Of a stretch of 64,000 nucleotides of DNA, positions 1-10,771 are shown in pieces. Both the position numbers and the translations under genes were made by a program. The notes under the pieces were generated by a model. It did not search any database, had not been told where the DNA came from, and saw nothing but the letters and a program-made list of their open reading frames with translations. Origin of the DNA: Methylorubrum suomiense (GTDB lineage: Bacteria > Pseudomonadota > Alphaproteobacteria > Rhizobiales > Beijerinckiaceae); assembly GCF_022179765.1 (NCBI RefSeq), contig NZ_BPRE01000011.1, positions 1-64,000 on the forward strand, read 5' to 3'. How positions within the stretch are numbered: the first letter of the stretch is position 1; every line of letters begins with the position of its first letter.

Positions 1-99
1 CGAAACGTTAGACAGCTTCATCTCTTACGGCCCAGCCTCTCAGCCAGACCCGCAAGGACATGAACAAGCCGCCCACGTTTCTCTTTCTCGATATCAACT

Positions 100-111
100 T
101 GTCAAAGAGCG
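100..111 (-). promoter_or_regulatory. boxA-like rRNA antitermination element
   Basis: On the minus strand the sequence is CGCTCTTTGACA, one or two changes from the enterobacterial rRNA boxA core TGCTCTTTAACA. It is followed by an AT-richer leader towards the left edge, as in alphaproteobacterial rRNA leaders. BoxA RNA is bound by NusB/NusE in the rRNA antitermination complex. Confidence 0.7.
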
Positions 112-269
112 CGAAGCCTACACCCTAGGGGCGCAATCTTCTGCCGAAAACGCGCCGATGGCCCGGTTGCCCGGCCCATGCAGCCCCGTCCTCAGCGATC
201 GTTCCGCGGCGGCCCCAGTATGGCAGCGATCCGTGTCGCTGCCGGGAAGTCCGCCCGAGCGGTCCGCGG

Positions 270-298
270 CGTCTAGAGCCGGCGAACCGTCCTGTCAA
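270..298 (-). promoter_or_regulatory. Candidate rrn promoter, proximal
   Basis: On the minus strand there is a perfect -35 hexamer TTGACA (298-293), a 17-base spacer and a -10 TAGACG (275-270). The sequence after the -10 is very GC-rich, as at stringently controlled rRNA promoters. It lies about 160 bases upstream of boxA. Confidence 0.55.
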
Positions 299-470
299 CC
301 GTCCGATCCAACACCGAAGCGCCGATCCGGTCGACCATTCCGAGACACGAAGGACAGCGATCGCCCGATCCAGTCGCCCGGATCAGCCGTGCCGCTCAAA
401 CAGTCCCGAAACCCTCAGGAGCCCCGAGCCACCAGAGAAGGTGGACCGCCGCGCCCCGTCGGTGAAAATG

Positions 471-499
471 CTTCTACGGGACGCCCCGCGCCCCGTCAA
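471..499 (-). promoter_or_regulatory. Candidate rrn promoter, distal
   Basis: On the minus strand TTGACG (499-494), a 17-base spacer and TAGAAG (476-471) form a second promoter with nearly the same hexamers as the one at 298-270. Two matching promoters in tandem fit an rRNA operon. Confidence 0.5.
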
Positions 500-700
500 C
501 CGGAAAACGCGGAGAAATGCGAAAACGCCCGCCACGGGACGTCCTGGCGCGATGAGGGAGCGCTTCATGTCTTGGGTATGGCCCCTCCCCTACCGTAGGC
601 GGGCCGCAAGGCTCGAATGCGGATCGCTCGTCGCTTCTGCAGCTTGCACGTCGGTCTTGGTCTCCGAGACGGCGCGCCGCCCGGAGACCAATCGCCAAGG

Positions 701-2854
701 TCAGGCGGCGCGAACGTTGGCCAGGAAGGCGTCGACCTCGCTCCGCAGTTGCCGTGATTGCAGCGCCAATTGATCCGACGCGCCCGCGACGCTTGCGGCG
801 GCATGTCCGGCTTCGTCCGCGGCGCGGGCGACGGCGACGATGTCGTCGGTCATCTCGCTCGTGCCGGTCGAGGCCTGGACCATGCTGCGCACGATCTCCT
901 GGGTCGTCGCCCCCTGCTCCTCGACGGCCGCAGCGATGCTGTTGGTGACCCGGTTGATTGCCTCGATCTCCCCGGTGATCGCCTGGATCGCCTGGGCCGT
1001 CCCCTGGGTCGCGGCTTGGATCGCGCCGACCTGCTGGGCGATCTCGCCCGTCGCCCGCGCCGTCTGGCTGGCCAGTTCCTTGACCTCGGCGGCCACCACC
1101 GCGAAGCCGCGACCGGCCTCCCCGGCCCGTGCGGCCTCGATGGTGGCATTCAGGGCGAGCAGGTTCGTCTGTCCGGCAATGGTCGAGACGAGATCGACGA
1201 TGTCGCCGATGCGGGCTGCGGCGGTTGCGAGCGCGGACATGGTCTGCTCCGTGCTCGCGGCACCCTGAACCGCGCGGGCCGACAGACCGGCGGCTTGCTC
1301 GACCTGACGTCCGATCTCCTCGACGGTGGCGCCGAGTTCCTCGGCCGCGGAAGCGACGGTGTTCACGTTGCCCGCCGTCTGGTGCGCGGCGCTCGCCGCG
1401 CTGGTCGAGCGTCGCGACGTGTCCTCGACGGTTCCGCGCATGATGCCGGACGAGGCCTGGAGTTCACCCACGGCCCCCGAGAGACGGTCGACGATTCCGC
1501 CGACGGTCGCTTCGAACCGGCCGGCAAGGTCCCGGAGCATGGCGCGGCGGGCCTGCTCTTCGCGCAGGCGGAGCGCCTCCGTGGTCTGCAGCTGCTGTGC
1601 CGCGTCCTCGAGGGAGACGTCCCGGATCGTCGCCACGGCGCGGGCGATGTCGCCGATCTCGTCCGCGCGACGGCTGCCGGGCACCTCGTCGATGGTCTGC
1701 CGTGCGGCGAGCCCGTTGAGCGCCCGGGTCAGGGCGCCGAGGGGGCGCACGATCGAGCGGGCAAGCCACAGCCCGATCACCGCGGTCCCGAGAAGGACGA
1801 TGAGCGCGATCATGGCAAGGGTCAGCGACAGTGTCCGCACGGCGGCCACCGCCTCGGTCTCGCTCTGCTCGGCGATGATCGTCCAGGGGGCGCCGAGAAC
1901 CGAGACGGGCGCCACCGCGGCCATGTTCCGGCCTGCGGGCGCCGCGTAATCGAAGCTCGCTCCCTGCGCGATCTGCGAGGGCCCGATGCCGAGCGCCGCG
2001 AGCGGTTCGCCGGCCTTGGCGCCTCCGATCAGCGGCGTGCTGCGCAGGAGCCCATCCGAACCGGCGGCAACGACCTGGCCGGTCTGCCCAAGTCCGTCAC
2101 GCTTCATCAGCGAGTGGTCGAACAGGGCGGGCGTCACGCGCATCACAACGAAACCGATGCGCTCGGCGGCCTGCGCCGTGCCCATGGCGACATTCGCGCG
2201 CCGGGTCATCGGGCGACCGATGAAGGCCGAGGGTCCCTCCCCTGCCGGATAGGCCGCAAAGTCTTCGAACAGCACGCTGTTCGGGTCGCCGGCCTTCAGC
2301 CGCTCGACAAGGCGGGCGAGCCCCGTGGCGCGCAACGGCCCCTCGCCCAAAGTCTGGGCGAAGTCCTGATCCTTGAGTGTGGTGTAGACGATGCGACCAC
2401 CCTCATCCACGAACAGAAGATCGGCGTAACCGGCCTGGGCCATGATCTTACGGCCCACCTCCTGAACCTTGGCGTGGCGGCGGCCATACATCGTGTTGGT
2501 CGCGTTGCCATCGAAGGCGAGCCGTGCTTCCGCATTCGGCAGGTCGCGGATCGCTTGCAGGACCTTCTCGGTCTCAGGCTTGGCCGGATCGAGATTCTCG
2601 ATCAGATCCGGAAAATTCGATGCGATCTGCGGGTTGGCCGCCGCGACCTCGAAATCGGTACGGAGACGATCGGCCGTCAGCTCGACACTGTCCTTGCGCA
2701 GGGATGCGGCGAGCTGGAGACGCTCGCGCGCCGCGTCGAACAGGCCGGCCTTGGCGGAATACCAGCTGAAGCCGCCCATGGCCGTCGCACTGAGCAGGGC
2801 CAACCCGATCATGGCGGCGGGCAGGCGTGTGCTGAGTTTCGAGGGGGAGAGCAT
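701..2854 (-). CDS. Methyl-accepting chemotaxis protein
   Basis: This 717-aa inner-membrane chemoreceptor would sense a ligand outside the membrane and control CheA through its cytoplasmic hairpin. A first transmembrane helix lies at about residues 12-32 and an extracytoplasmic sensor at about 33-340. The second helix is at about 341-366, a HAMP domain follows to about 420, and the signalling domain fills the rest. The conserved hairpin tip is seen near 563-595 ([20 protein letters not shown]). No C-terminal CheR-docking pentapeptide was noticed; the protein ends NVRAA. It lies downstream of ntrC on the same strand with a 150-base AT-rich gap, so it probably has its own promoter. The ligand cannot be told from sequence. 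Confidence 0.93.
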   Translation of the reverse strand: MLSPSKLSTRLPAAMIGLALLSATAMGGFSWYSAKAGLFDAARERLQLAASLRKDSVELTADRLRTDFEVAAANPQIASNFPDLIENLDPAKPETEKVLQAIRDLPNAEARLAFDGNATNTMYGRRHAKVQEVGRKIMAQAGYADLLFVDEGGRIVYTTLKDQDFAQTLGEGPLRATGLARLVERLKAGDPNSVLFEDFAAYPAGEGPSAFIGRPMTRRANVAMGTAQAAERIGFVVMRVTPALFDHSLMKRDGLGQTGQVVAAGSDGLLRSTPLIGGAKAGEPLAALGIGPSQIAQGASFDYAAPAGRNMAAVAPVSVLGAPWTIIAEQSETEAVAAVRTLSLTLAMIALIVLLGTAVIGLWLARSIVRPLGALTRALNGLAARQTIDEVPGSRRADEIGDIARAVATIRDVSLEDAAQQLQTTEALRLREEQARRAMLRDLAGRFEATVGGIVDRLSGAVGELQASSGIMRGTVEDTSRRSTSAASAAHQTAGNVNTVASAAEELGATVEEIGRQVEQAAGLSARAVQGAASTEQTMSALATAAARIGDIVDLVSTIAGQTNLLALNATIEAARAGEAGRGFAVVAAEVKELASQTARATGEIAQQVGAIQAATQGTAQAIQAITGEIEAINRVTNSIAAAVEEQGATTQEIVRSMVQASTGTSEMTDDIVAVARAADEAGHAAASVAGASDQLALQSRQLRSEVDAFLANVRAA

Positions 2855-3004
2855 TGGCGGCCTGTGCTGAGAGAGACCTCCAGGGAATACGAGGGTAAAT
2901 TTTAATAAGAGATAAAGCGCCTCTGCAATTCTCTCATAGCTGTCACAACACTATCGCCAATTCGATATTACAGCTGCCCCTTTTGAAGGCCCGGCACCGC
3001 GTCA

Positions 3005-4468
<1,464 letters not shown>

Positions 4469-4479
4469 GGCTACTCGAC

Positions 4480-5637
4480 TCAGCGCTCCGCGGCCGATTC
4501 GCGCCCGTCGCGGGCGCTCGACATGGGAAGCAGGATCCGGAAAGCGGTTCGGCGGGGAACGGGGTCGCACTCGACGATGCCGCCGTGATCCCCCACAATC
4601 TTGGCCACCAATGCAAGTCCGAGGCCGGAGCCCTGCGCCTTGGTGGTGACGAAGGGATCGAACAGGTCGGACAGCATGTCGGCCGGGATACCCGGCCCGT
4701 TGTCGCGCACGGCCACCTCGATCGGCAGGCTGACCCGCTCGCGCGAGCCCGGCACCTGCAGGCGAAGCCCGGTGCGGAAGGCGGTCGACAGGGTGATCTC
4801 GCCCTCGACCGTATCGGTGCCGATGGCTTCCGCCGCGTTCTTCACGAGGTTCAGGATCACCTGAATCAGCTGATCACGGTTGCCGAGCACCGGAGGCAGC
4901 GACGGATCGTAGTTTTCGATGAAGCGGATGTGACGGGCAAAGCCCGACTGCGCCGAGCGTTTGACCTGGTCGAGCACCCCGTGGACGTTGACCGGCCCCC
5001 GCTCCACCGGCCGCTCCTCGCCGAACAGCTCCATGCGCTCGACGATGCGGACGATCCGGTCCGACTCGTCGCAGATCAGGCGGGTCAGCAGCCGGTCCTC
5101 GTCGTCGCGCTCCTGCTCCAGCAATTGCGCGGCACCGCGGATGCCCGCGAGCGGGTTCTTGATCTCGTGGGCCAGCATCGCGCCGAGCGCGATCATCGAG
5201 CGCGCCGCGCCGCGGTGGGTGAGCTGGCGGTTCATCTTGTCGGCGATGGTGCGCTCCTGGAGCATCAGCACCACCGAATCGTCCTCGTCGCGTAACGGCG
5301 TGGCGAAGACGTCGACGCTGCGCTCGGCTCCCGAGCGGGGTTGGATCAGCTCGACCCGGTACTCGGCAACCGAGGAGCGGCGGCGGCGCACCTCGGCCAC
5401 CAGCGCGATGATCGGCGATGCGAAGGGGATGATGTCGCGCAGTCGCCCCCGCTGCATCACCTTGGAAGACAGATCGAAGAAGAGTTCGGCGGCGTGGTTG
5501 ACCCGTAGGATACGCTCGTCCGGCCCGATGGTGAGCACCGGCAGCGGCAGGGCGTTCAGCACCGCCTCGGCTGCCGGCAAAGAGGCGGGATCGGGCTCTT
5601 CGCCGGTGAAGCTCATGGTGTGGCTCCCGGGGCTCAT
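4480..5637 (-). CDS. ntrB: Nitrogen regulation sensor histidine kinase NtrB
   Basis: This soluble two-component kinase/phosphatase works with NtrC and is normally controlled by PII protein. A PAS-like domain covers about 20-130. The phospho-acceptor His157 sits in the HisKA motif [11 protein letters not shown], and a HATPase domain follows with DNGPGIP and GSGLGLAL boxes. The chosen ATG at 5637 overlaps the dusB stop in an ATGA arrangement, giving 385 aa; an alternative ATG at 5616 would give 378 aa. Translational coupling to dusB and the 11-base gap to ntrC support one operon, the dusB(nifR3)-ntrB-ntrC order well known in alphaproteobacteria. Confidence 0.94.
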   Translation of the reverse strand: MSPGSHTMSFTGEEPDPASLPAAEAVLNALPLPVLTIGPDERILRVNHAAELFFDLSSKVMQRGRLRDIIPFASPIIALVAEVRRRRSSVAEYRVELIQPRSGAERSVDVFATPLRDEDDSVVLMLQERTIADKMNRQLTHRGAARSMIALGAMLAHEIKNPLAGIRGAAQLLEQERDDEDRLLTRLICDESDRIVRIVERMELFGEERPVERGPVNVHGVLDQVKRSAQSGFARHIRFIENYDPSLPPVLGNRDQLIQVILNLVKNAAEAIGTDTVEGEITLSTAFRTGLRLQVPGSRERVSLPIEVAVRDNGPGIPADMLSDLFDPFVTTKAQGSGLGLALVAKIVGDHGGIVECDPVPRRTAFRILLPMSSARDGRESAAER

Positions 5638-6680
5638 GCGGCCTCGCCGATCGTCGTGCCGGCAGCGTCCGGTTCGAGGCCCGCCGGATCGAGGAAGGCC
5701 CGTCGCAGCAGGGCGAGGGCCTCGGTCGGATCCGAGGTGGTGACGAGGCGCCGCCGGTCGGCCGGGCTCAGGGCGCCGGATCCGGCGGCATCGGCATAGG
5801 CAGCCAGATGCTTGCGGGCGTGGCGCACGCCCATGGCCTGCCCGTAGAGGGCGATCAGTCCCTCGTAATGCTCGGCCGCCGCCGCGGCCCGCGCCTCGGC
5901 GGAGAGCGGCGTGACAGAGCGCCCGGCGAGGCCCGCGGCAATCTCGCCGACGAGCCAGGGACGTCCCACGGCTGCCCGCCCCACCATGACGCCCGCGGCG
6001 CCGGAGGCCGCGAGACAGGCGCGGGCGTCGTCGAGGCTCGTCACATCGCCGTTGGCGATGACCGGCAGGCGCGTCGCCGCGACGACGGCGCGGATCGCCG
6101 ACCAATCGGCGCGGCCCTTGTAGAATTGCTGCCGGGTGCGGCCATGGACGGTGACGCCGTTCAGGCCCAGATCCTCGGCGCGGCGGGCGAGTTCCGGCGC
6201 GTTCAGACTGGCATGATCCCAGCCCAGGCGCATCTTCACGGTGACCGGCACGGCGACCGCCATCCGCACGGCACCGAGAAGACGGGCAGCGTGGTCGAGA
6301 TCGCGCATCAGCGCCGAGCCCGCCTCGCCGCCGGTCACGGTCTTGGCCGGGCAGCCCATATTGATGTCGATGGCATCGGCACCGTTGTCGACGGCGATGC
6401 GGGCCGCCTCGGCCATCGGGGTCTCCGCACAGCCTGCCAGCTGCACGACATGCGGCTCGACCCCTTCGCCCTCCGCCCGGACTTGCGACTCGGCATCGCC
6501 GCGGGCCAATTCGGCTGCCGCCACCATCTCGGAAACGACCGCGCTCGCCCCGAGCCTCTGCGCGATGCGGCGCATGTGCAGATCCGTGACGCCCGAGAGC
6601 GGCGCCAGCAGAACGGGGGGCGCGTCGGCACGCCGTCCGTCCTCGGAGCGCAAGGCGCTCAAATAATGGTCAGGTCTCAT
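5634..6680 (-). CDS. dusB: tRNA-dihydrouridine synthase (DusB/NifR3 family)
   Basis: This FMN enzyme reduces uridines in the D-loop of tRNAs using NADPH. The TIM-barrel fold is recognisable from LAPLSGVTD near the N-terminus. The catalytic Cys110 lies in [19 protein letters not shown], and the FMN-phosphate segment ANGDVTS comes later in the barrel. The ATG at 6680 gives 348 aa; a TTG three codons upstream is possible but less likely. It is the first gene of the dusB-ntrB-ntrC operon and diverges from ispDF across a 127-base gap that must hold both promoters. Confidence 0.93.
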   Translation of the reverse strand: MRPDHYLSALRSEDGRRADAPPVLLAPLSGVTDLHMRRIAQRLGASAVVSEMVAAAELARGDAESQVRAEGEGVEPHVVQLAGCAETPMAEAARIAVDNGADAIDINMGCPAKTVTGGEAGSALMRDLDHAARLLGAVRMAVAVPVTVKMRLGWDHASLNAPELARRAEDLGLNGVTVHGRTRQQFYKGRADWSAIRAVVAATRLPVIANGDVTSLDDARACLAASGAAGVMVGRAAVGRPWLVGEIAAGLAGRSVTPLSAEARAAAAAEHYEGLIALYGQAMGVRHARKHLAAYADAAGSGALSPADRRRLVTTSDPTEALALLRRAFLDPAGLEPDAAGTTIGEAA

Positions 6681-6807
6681 TCTGCACAATAAGTAGCCAA
6701 ACCCGGGCGAAGCGCAAGCGTCGCCTTCGTTTGCCTTCGAACATTCGGCCGCCTATGAGCGCAAACATCCCGCCTGTCCCCAACTGAATGCACTTCGAGG
6801 TTCGACG

Positions 6808-8097
6808 ATGTCCGACAGCGCCGCGCGGCCGAAAGTGGCCGCTGTCGTCGTCGCGGCAGGCAAGGGCCTGCGCGTCGGCGGCGATCTGCCCAAGCAGTAT
6901 CGCCGCGTCGGCGGGCGCGCCGTCTTGACCCGCACGCTGGCGGCTTTGGCCGCCTCCCCACGCATCAGCCGGATCCAGCCGGTGATCGCTCCGGACGCGA
7001 CCGACTTCTTCCGCGAATGTGTCGCCGAGTTGGAGCCGGCTCTCGCCAACAAACTGGCGGAGCCGGTGCCGGGCGGTGCAACCCGCCAACAATCGGTGGC
7101 GGCGGGGCTCGAAGGGCTGGCACGGTCCGGCGCGCCGGATCTGGTGCTGGTGCATGACGCCGCCCGCCCCTTCGTCGACGAGGCCCTGATCGCCCGCGCC
7201 ATCGAGGCCGGCGGCGAGCACGGCGCAGCGGTACCCGGCGTGGCCGTGTCCGATACGATCAAGCTGGTGGAGACGATCGCCCCCGGCATCGGCCGCGTTC
7301 ACGAGACGCCGTCCCGCGAGAACCTGCGCGCGGTGCAGACCCCGCAGAGTTTCCGGTTCGGCTCCCTGCTCGACGCGCATCGCCGGGCGGTGGCCGAAAG
7401 CCGGGACGGTTTCACGGACGACGGCGCGCTCGCCGAATGGGCCGGCCTGGCCGTCGTCGTCTTCGAGGGCGATGCCAGAAACCGCAAGATCACCCAGGCC
7501 GCGGACCTGATCGAGGCGGATCGGGCTTTCTCGAAGGAAGCACCCGCGATATCTGAGGCTCCCATGACCACTTACGTGACCCGCCTCGGCACCGGCTTCG
7601 ACGTCCACGCCTTCACCGAGGGCGACCATGTCTGGCTCGGCGGCATCAAGATCCCCGCCGACCGCGGCGTGCTCGCCCATTCCGACGGCGACGTGGCGCT
7701 GCACGCCCTGACCGACGCGCTGCTCGGCGCCATCGCCGACGGCGATATCGGCACCCATTTCCCGCCCTCCGACGAGAAGTGGCGCGGCGCGTCCTCCGAT
7801 CAGTTCCTCGCCCATGCCTGTTCGCTGGTGCGGGCGCAGGGCGGCAAGATCGACCATCTCGACATCACCGTTCTGGCGGAGGCGCCGCGCATCGGCCACC
7901 ATCGCGAGGCGATCCGGGCCCGCATCGCCAAGATCGCGGGCGTTCCGCTCAGCGCAGTCTCCATCAAGGCGACGACCACGGAGAAGCTCGGCTTCGTCGG
8001 CCGGGCCGAGGGTCTCGCGGCGCAAGCCGCCGCCACCGTGCGCCTGCCCGAGGTCGAGGTGGACACCGGCACCGAGACCGCCGAGCGCCGCTCGTGA
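6808..8097 (+). CDS. ispDF: Bifunctional IspD/IspF, MEP isoprenoid pathway
   Basis: This fused enzyme carries two non-consecutive steps of the methylerythritol phosphate pathway. Residues 1 to about 245 are the cytidylyltransferase (IspD), which makes CDP-ME and has the N-terminal nucleotide loop AAGKGLRVGGDLPKQY. From about residue 253 the cyclodiphosphate synthase (IspF) begins, with metal ligands in GTGFDVHAF and LAHSDGDVALHALTDALLG. IspD-IspF fusions are typical of alphaproteobacteria and are thought to channel through IspE, which is encoded elsewhere. At 429 aa both domains are full length. The stop overlaps the start of the CinA-type gene by GTGA, so the two are co-translated. Confidence 0.96.
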   Translation: MSDSAARPKVAAVVVAAGKGLRVGGDLPKQYRRVGGRAVLTRTLAALAASPRISRIQPVIAPDATDFFRECVAELEPALANKLAEPVPGGATRQQSVAAGLEGLARSGAPDLVLVHDAARPFVDEALIARAIEAGGEHGAAVPGVAVSDTIKLVETIAPGIGRVHETPSRENLRAVQTPQSFRFGSLLDAHRRAVAESRDGFTDDGALAEWAGLAVVVFEGDARNRKITQAADLIEADRAFSKEAPAISEAPMTTYVTRLGTGFDVHAFTEGDHVWLGGIKIPADRGVLAHSDGDVALHALTDALLGAIADGDIGTHFPPSDEKWRGASSDQFLAHACSLVRAQGGKIDHLDITVLAEAPRIGHHREAIRARIAKIAGVPLSAVSIKATTTEKLGFVGRAEGLAAQAAATVRLPEVEVDTGTETAERRS

Positions 8098-8585
8098 TCG
8101 ACGACGCCGCGCTCCTCGCCCGCGCCGAAGCGCTGGTCAGTGCTTACGCGGCGTCGAGCCGGCGGATCGCGACCGCCGAATCCTGCACCGGCGGCCTCGT
8201 CGCCGGATTGCTCACCGCCGTGCCCGGATCCTCGGCCGTGCTGGAACGCGGCTTCGTCACCTATTCCAACGAGGCCAAGACCGACCTCGTCGGCGTGCCG
8301 ACCGACCTGATCGCCGCACACGGCGCGGTGAGCGAGCCGGTGGCCCGCGCCATGGCGGAGGGGGCGCTCGGTCGCTCGCGCGCGGACGCGGCGGTCTCGA
8401 TCACCGGCATCGCCGGACCCGGCGGCGGCAGCTCGAACAAGCCCGTCGGCCTCGTGCATTTCGCCCTCGCCGCCACGGGGGGGCCGACCCGCCATATCGA
8501 GCGCCGCTTCGGCGATCTCGGCCGGGCGGCGACCCGGCGCCTGTCGGTCGAGCAGGCGCTTGCGCTGCTGGAAGGGGCTTTCTGA
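8094..8585 (+). CDS. CinA C-terminal family protein (nicotinamide-nucleotide amidase, PncC-like)
   Basis: This 163-aa protein matches the stand-alone C-terminal CinA domain, which deamidates nicotinamide mononucleotide in the pyridine nucleotide cycle. Family motifs are the N-terminal ESCTGGLVAGLLTAVPGSS, then FVTYSNEAKTDLVGV, and SITGIAGPGGG in the middle. The GTG start at 8094 overlaps the ispDF TGA stop, which fixes the start better than any upstream codon in this frame. Pairing with ispDF is common in this order. The N-terminal molybdopterin-binding-like domain of long CinA proteins is absent, which is normal for PncC. Confidence 0.88.
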   Translation: MIDDAALLARAEALVSAYAASSRRIATAESCTGGLVAGLLTAVPGSSAVLERGFVTYSNEAKTDLVGVPTDLIAAHGAVSEPVARAMAEGALGRSRADAAVSITGIAGPGGGSSNKPVGLVHFALAATGGPTRHIERRFGDLGRAATRRLSVEQALALLEGAF

Positions 8586-8663
8586 GGGAGCCTGAGCTCA
8601 CTCCTCCCAGCCCTGCTCAGGATGCGCGGCGGGTGCCGCAGGCCGACCGCCGCCGCCCCCACG

Positions 8664-8692
8664 TTGCGAATCGCATCTCCTGCGCCTACTTC
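8664..8692 (+). promoter_or_regulatory. Candidate promoter for leader ORF and ABC exporter
   Basis: TTGCGA (8664-8669), a 17-base spacer and TACTTC (8687-8692) form a sigma70-like promoter. The implied start near 8699 is about 29 bases before the leader ORF start codon. Confidence 0.4.
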
Positions 8693-8727
8693 TCGTATCG
8701 GTCGCACGCGAACAGGGAGAGGATCGT

Positions 8728-8796
8728 ATGAGCGCCATGCCCGTCTTCTCTCCCGTGGAAGCCCTCGCGATCGGTCGCCTGAACCGACGCGCCTAG
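8728..8796 (+). CDS. Candidate leader peptide, 22 aa
   Basis: An ATG preceded by the purine-rich stretch GGGAGAGG at good spacing opens a 22-codon frame (MSAMPVFSPVEALAIGRLNR, then RA and a TAG stop). It resembles no known leader peptide and has no run of one amino acid; the only enrichment is three arginines in the last six residues. Its position between a candidate promoter and a hairpin, ahead of the ABC exporter, suggests a translated regulatory leader, but this is inference. It could also be a chance frame. Confidence 0.35.
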   Translation: MSAMPVFSPVEALAIGRLNRRA

Positions 8797-8804
8797 GCGT
8801 TCCG

Positions 8805-8834
8805 GAGCCGCCCGGCCTGACGGGCCCGCGGCTC
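8805..8834 (+). terminator. GC-rich hairpin after leader ORF
   Basis: The arms GAGCCGC and GCGGCTC enclose a second CCCG/CGGG pairing. No T-run follows, only TCTTCG, so it may be a pause or attenuator stem rather than an efficient terminator. It starts eight bases after the leader ORF stop. Confidence 0.3.
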
Positions 8835-8930
8835 TCTTCGACCTCCCCGAACTGAACCCACCGGTCCGCGCCGCTTCGGTCGTGCGCGTCTGTGCCTCCA
8901 GGAGCCGACGCTTGGTCGTCGGGCGCTTGC

Positions 8931-10718
8931 ATGTCCCTGTCTTCTCCCCGGCGCACGGATGCGGTCCGTCGCGTCGTCGCCTTCGTCGCCCGTGGTTGGC
9001 GTCGACGGCTTCCCGTCGTCTCCGGCCTCGTCGGCGCCGTCACGCTCGCCACCCTCGCGGACGTGATGCTGCCGATCTATGCGGGCCGTCTCGTCGATGC
9101 GCTCGCCGGCTCCGATCGTGCGGCGGCGTTCCACGCGGCAATGCCGGCCTTTGCCGCGATGACGCTCCTGAGCCTCGCGGCGGTGGGGCTGCGCCACATC
9201 TCGTGGAGTCTCGTCGTGCCGCTGACCCTCGGCACCATGTCGGACGTGCTCGGCGACAGTTTCGCCCGCGTGCAGCGCTTCTCGACCGAGTGGCACGCCA
9301 GCACCTTCGCGGGCTCGACCGTGCGGAAGATCTCGCGCGGCATGTGGGCGATCGACAGCCTCAACGACGTGCTGCTGCTCTCGCTGCTGCCCTCCGTCGT
9401 CGTGCTCGCCGGGACCACCTTGGTGCTCGGCCTGCACTGGCCGGCCATGGGTGCCGTCGTCGGGATCGGCGCGCTCATCTATGTCGCGGCATCGGTGTTC
9501 CTGGCGACCCGCGTGATCGCGCCCGCCGCCACGCTCTCGAACGCGCTCGACACCCGGCTCGGCGGCGCCCTGTCGGACGCCATCGGCAACAATGCCGTGG
9601 TCAAGGCGTTCGGGGCGGAGGGGCGTGAGGAGGCGCGTCTCCACCGCATCCTCGGCCGTTGGCGGCGGCGCACGCACCGCACCTGGATGATCGTCACCTG
9701 GAGCGGGACGGCGCAACTCGGGTTGCTGCTCGCCTTCCGCACGGCCATCGTCGCGACCGCCCTCTGGCTGTGGTGGGTGGCGCAGGCGAGCCCGGGCGAA
9801 GTCGCCTACGTGCTCACCACCTACTTCGTGGTGCACGGCTACCTCCGCGACATCGGCGGGCAGATCAACCACCTCCAGCGGGCGGTCAACGAGATGGAGG
9901 AACTGGTCGCGCTCGAGGCTGAGCCGGCGGGTGTCGCCGACCGGCCCGGTGCCGCGCCGCTTCAGGTCTCGGGCGGGGCGATCCACTTCGAGAAGGTGCG
10001 CTTCCATTACGGCGACCACGGCACGCCGCTCTACGATGATCTGTCGGTGACGATCCCGGCCGGCCAGCGGATCGGCTTGGTCGGTCGCTCGGGCTCGGGC
10101 AAGACCACCTTCGTCAAGCTGATCCAGCGGCTCTACGACGTGGGGGGCGGGCGCATCGCCATCGACGGGCAAGACGTGGCCGGTGCCACGCAGGCAAGCT
10201 TGCGGGCGCAGGTGGCCATCGTTCCGCAAGAGCCGGTGCTGTTTCACCGAAGCCTCGCCGAGAACATCGCCTACGGCCGGCCCGGCGCCTCGGCGGATCA
10301 GATCGAGCGGGCGGCGCGGCTCGCCAATGCGCATGACTTCATCGCGCGGCTGCCCCAGGGCTACGCCACGCCGGTGGGCGAGCGAGGGGTCAAGCTGTCG
10401 GGCGGCGAGCGCCAGCGGGTGGCGCTCGCCCGCGCCTTCCTTGCCGATGCGCCGATCCTGATTCTCGACGAGGCGACCTCCAGCCTTGATTCGGAATCGG
10501 AGGCCCTGGTGCAGGAAGCGATGGAGCGGCTGATGCACGGGCGAACGGCGATCGTGATCGCCCACCGCCTCTCGACGGTGCGGGCGCTCGACCGCATCCT
10601 CGTGTTCGATCGCGGTCGCATCGTCGAGGACGGCCCGCACGCCGCCCTGATGCATCGCCCGAACGGCGCCTATCGATCGCTGTTCGAGCGCCAATCGGTC
10701 TTGGCGCAGAGTGCGTGA
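8931..10718 (+). CDS. ABC transporter, fused permease/ATPase (exporter type)
   Basis: This 595-aa half-transporter would work as a dimer and export a substrate that sequence does not reveal. About six membrane helices fill residues 15-330. The nucleotide-binding domain follows, with Walker A GRSGSGKTT near 384-392, signature LSGGERQ near 487 and Walker B ILILDEATSS near 510. The ATG at 8931 (MSLSSPRR) was preferred; a GTG at 8892 in the same frame would add 13 residues and has no clear ribosome binding site either. The gene converges on ecm across a strong hairpin. Possible roles include lipid, peptide or drug export. Confidence 0.9.
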   Translation: MSLSSPRRTDAVRRVVAFVARGWRRRLPVVSGLVGAVTLATLADVMLPIYAGRLVDALAGSDRAAAFHAAMPAFAAMTLLSLAAVGLRHISWSLVVPLTLGTMSDVLGDSFARVQRFSTEWHASTFAGSTVRKISRGMWAIDSLNDVLLLSLLPSVVVLAGTTLVLGLHWPAMGAVVGIGALIYVAASVFLATRVIAPAATLSNALDTRLGGALSDAIGNNAVVKAFGAEGREEARLHRILGRWRRRTHRTWMIVTWSGTAQLGLLLAFRTAIVATALWLWWVAQASPGEVAYVLTTYFVVHGYLRDIGGQINHLQRAVNEMEELVALEAEPAGVADRPGAAPLQVSGGAIHFEKVRFHYGDHGTPLYDDLSVTIPAGQRIGLVGRSGSGKTTFVKLIQRLYDVGGGRIAIDGQDVAGATQASLRAQVAIVPQEPVLFHRSLAENIAYGRPGASADQIERAARLANAHDFIARLPQGYATPVGERGVKLSGGERQRVALARAFLADAPILILDEATSSLDSESEALVQEAMERLMHGRTAIVIAHRLSTVRALDRILVFDRGRIVEDGPHAALMHRPNGAYRSLFERQSVLAQSA

Positions 10719-10728
10719 GATGCGGCAT

Positions 10729-10754
10729 CCCCTCTCCCCGCAGCGGGAGAGGGG
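10729..10754. terminator. Bidirectional hairpin between ABC exporter and ecm
   Basis: A perfect 10-base-pair stem (CCCCTCTCCC/GGGAGAGGGG) with a six-base loop lies between two convergent genes 53 bases apart. It lacks a T-run on either side, so termination strength is uncertain. Similar pyrimidine/purine hairpins recur in methylobacterial intergenic regions. Confidence 0.5.
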
Positions 10755-10771
10755 AGGCCGCGCGGCGTTGA

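Larger units (their letters stand above)
1..700 (-). promoter_or_regulatory. rRNA operon leader and promoter region (operon lies left of window)
   Basis: No convincing gene lies in this stretch; the short overlapping reading frames have no recognisable products. Read on the minus strand it looks like the upstream region of an rRNA operon: two sigma70-like promoters with 17-base spacers point leftwards, followed by a boxA-like antitermination element at 111-100 and a leader running off the left edge. By inference the 16S rRNA gene should begin shortly beyond position 1. An inverted repeat at 659-689 (GGTCTCC/GGAGACC) just past the receptor stop codon may end the receptor transcript. Confidence rests on boxA plus tandem promoters; the 16S gene itself is not visible. 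Confidence 0.65.
8586..8930 (+). other. Intergenic leader before ABC exporter
   Basis: This 345-base gap holds a candidate promoter (8664-8692), a 22-codon ORF with a strong ribosome binding site (8728-8796) and a GC-rich hairpin (8805-8834), all reading towards the exporter. The parts are listed separately. Confidence 0.5.

Noticed and set aside
158..598. 146-codon plus-strand frame in the first 700 bases
   Set aside because: Its Arg/Pro/Ser-rich composition and the opposing rRNA promoters make coding unlikely.
758..2905. 715-codon plus-strand frame opposite the chemoreceptor
   Set aside because: It is an Arg/Gly/Asp-rich antisense shadow with no motif; the minus-strand receptor has clear domains over the whole length.
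6670..8025. 451-codon minus-strand frame opposite ispDF
   Set aside because: It is antisense to a complete IspDF fusion and has no recognisable product.
8793..10694. 633-codon minus-strand frame opposite the ABC exporter
   Set aside because: Composition is His/Arg/Gly-rich without domains, while the plus strand encodes all ABC motifs.
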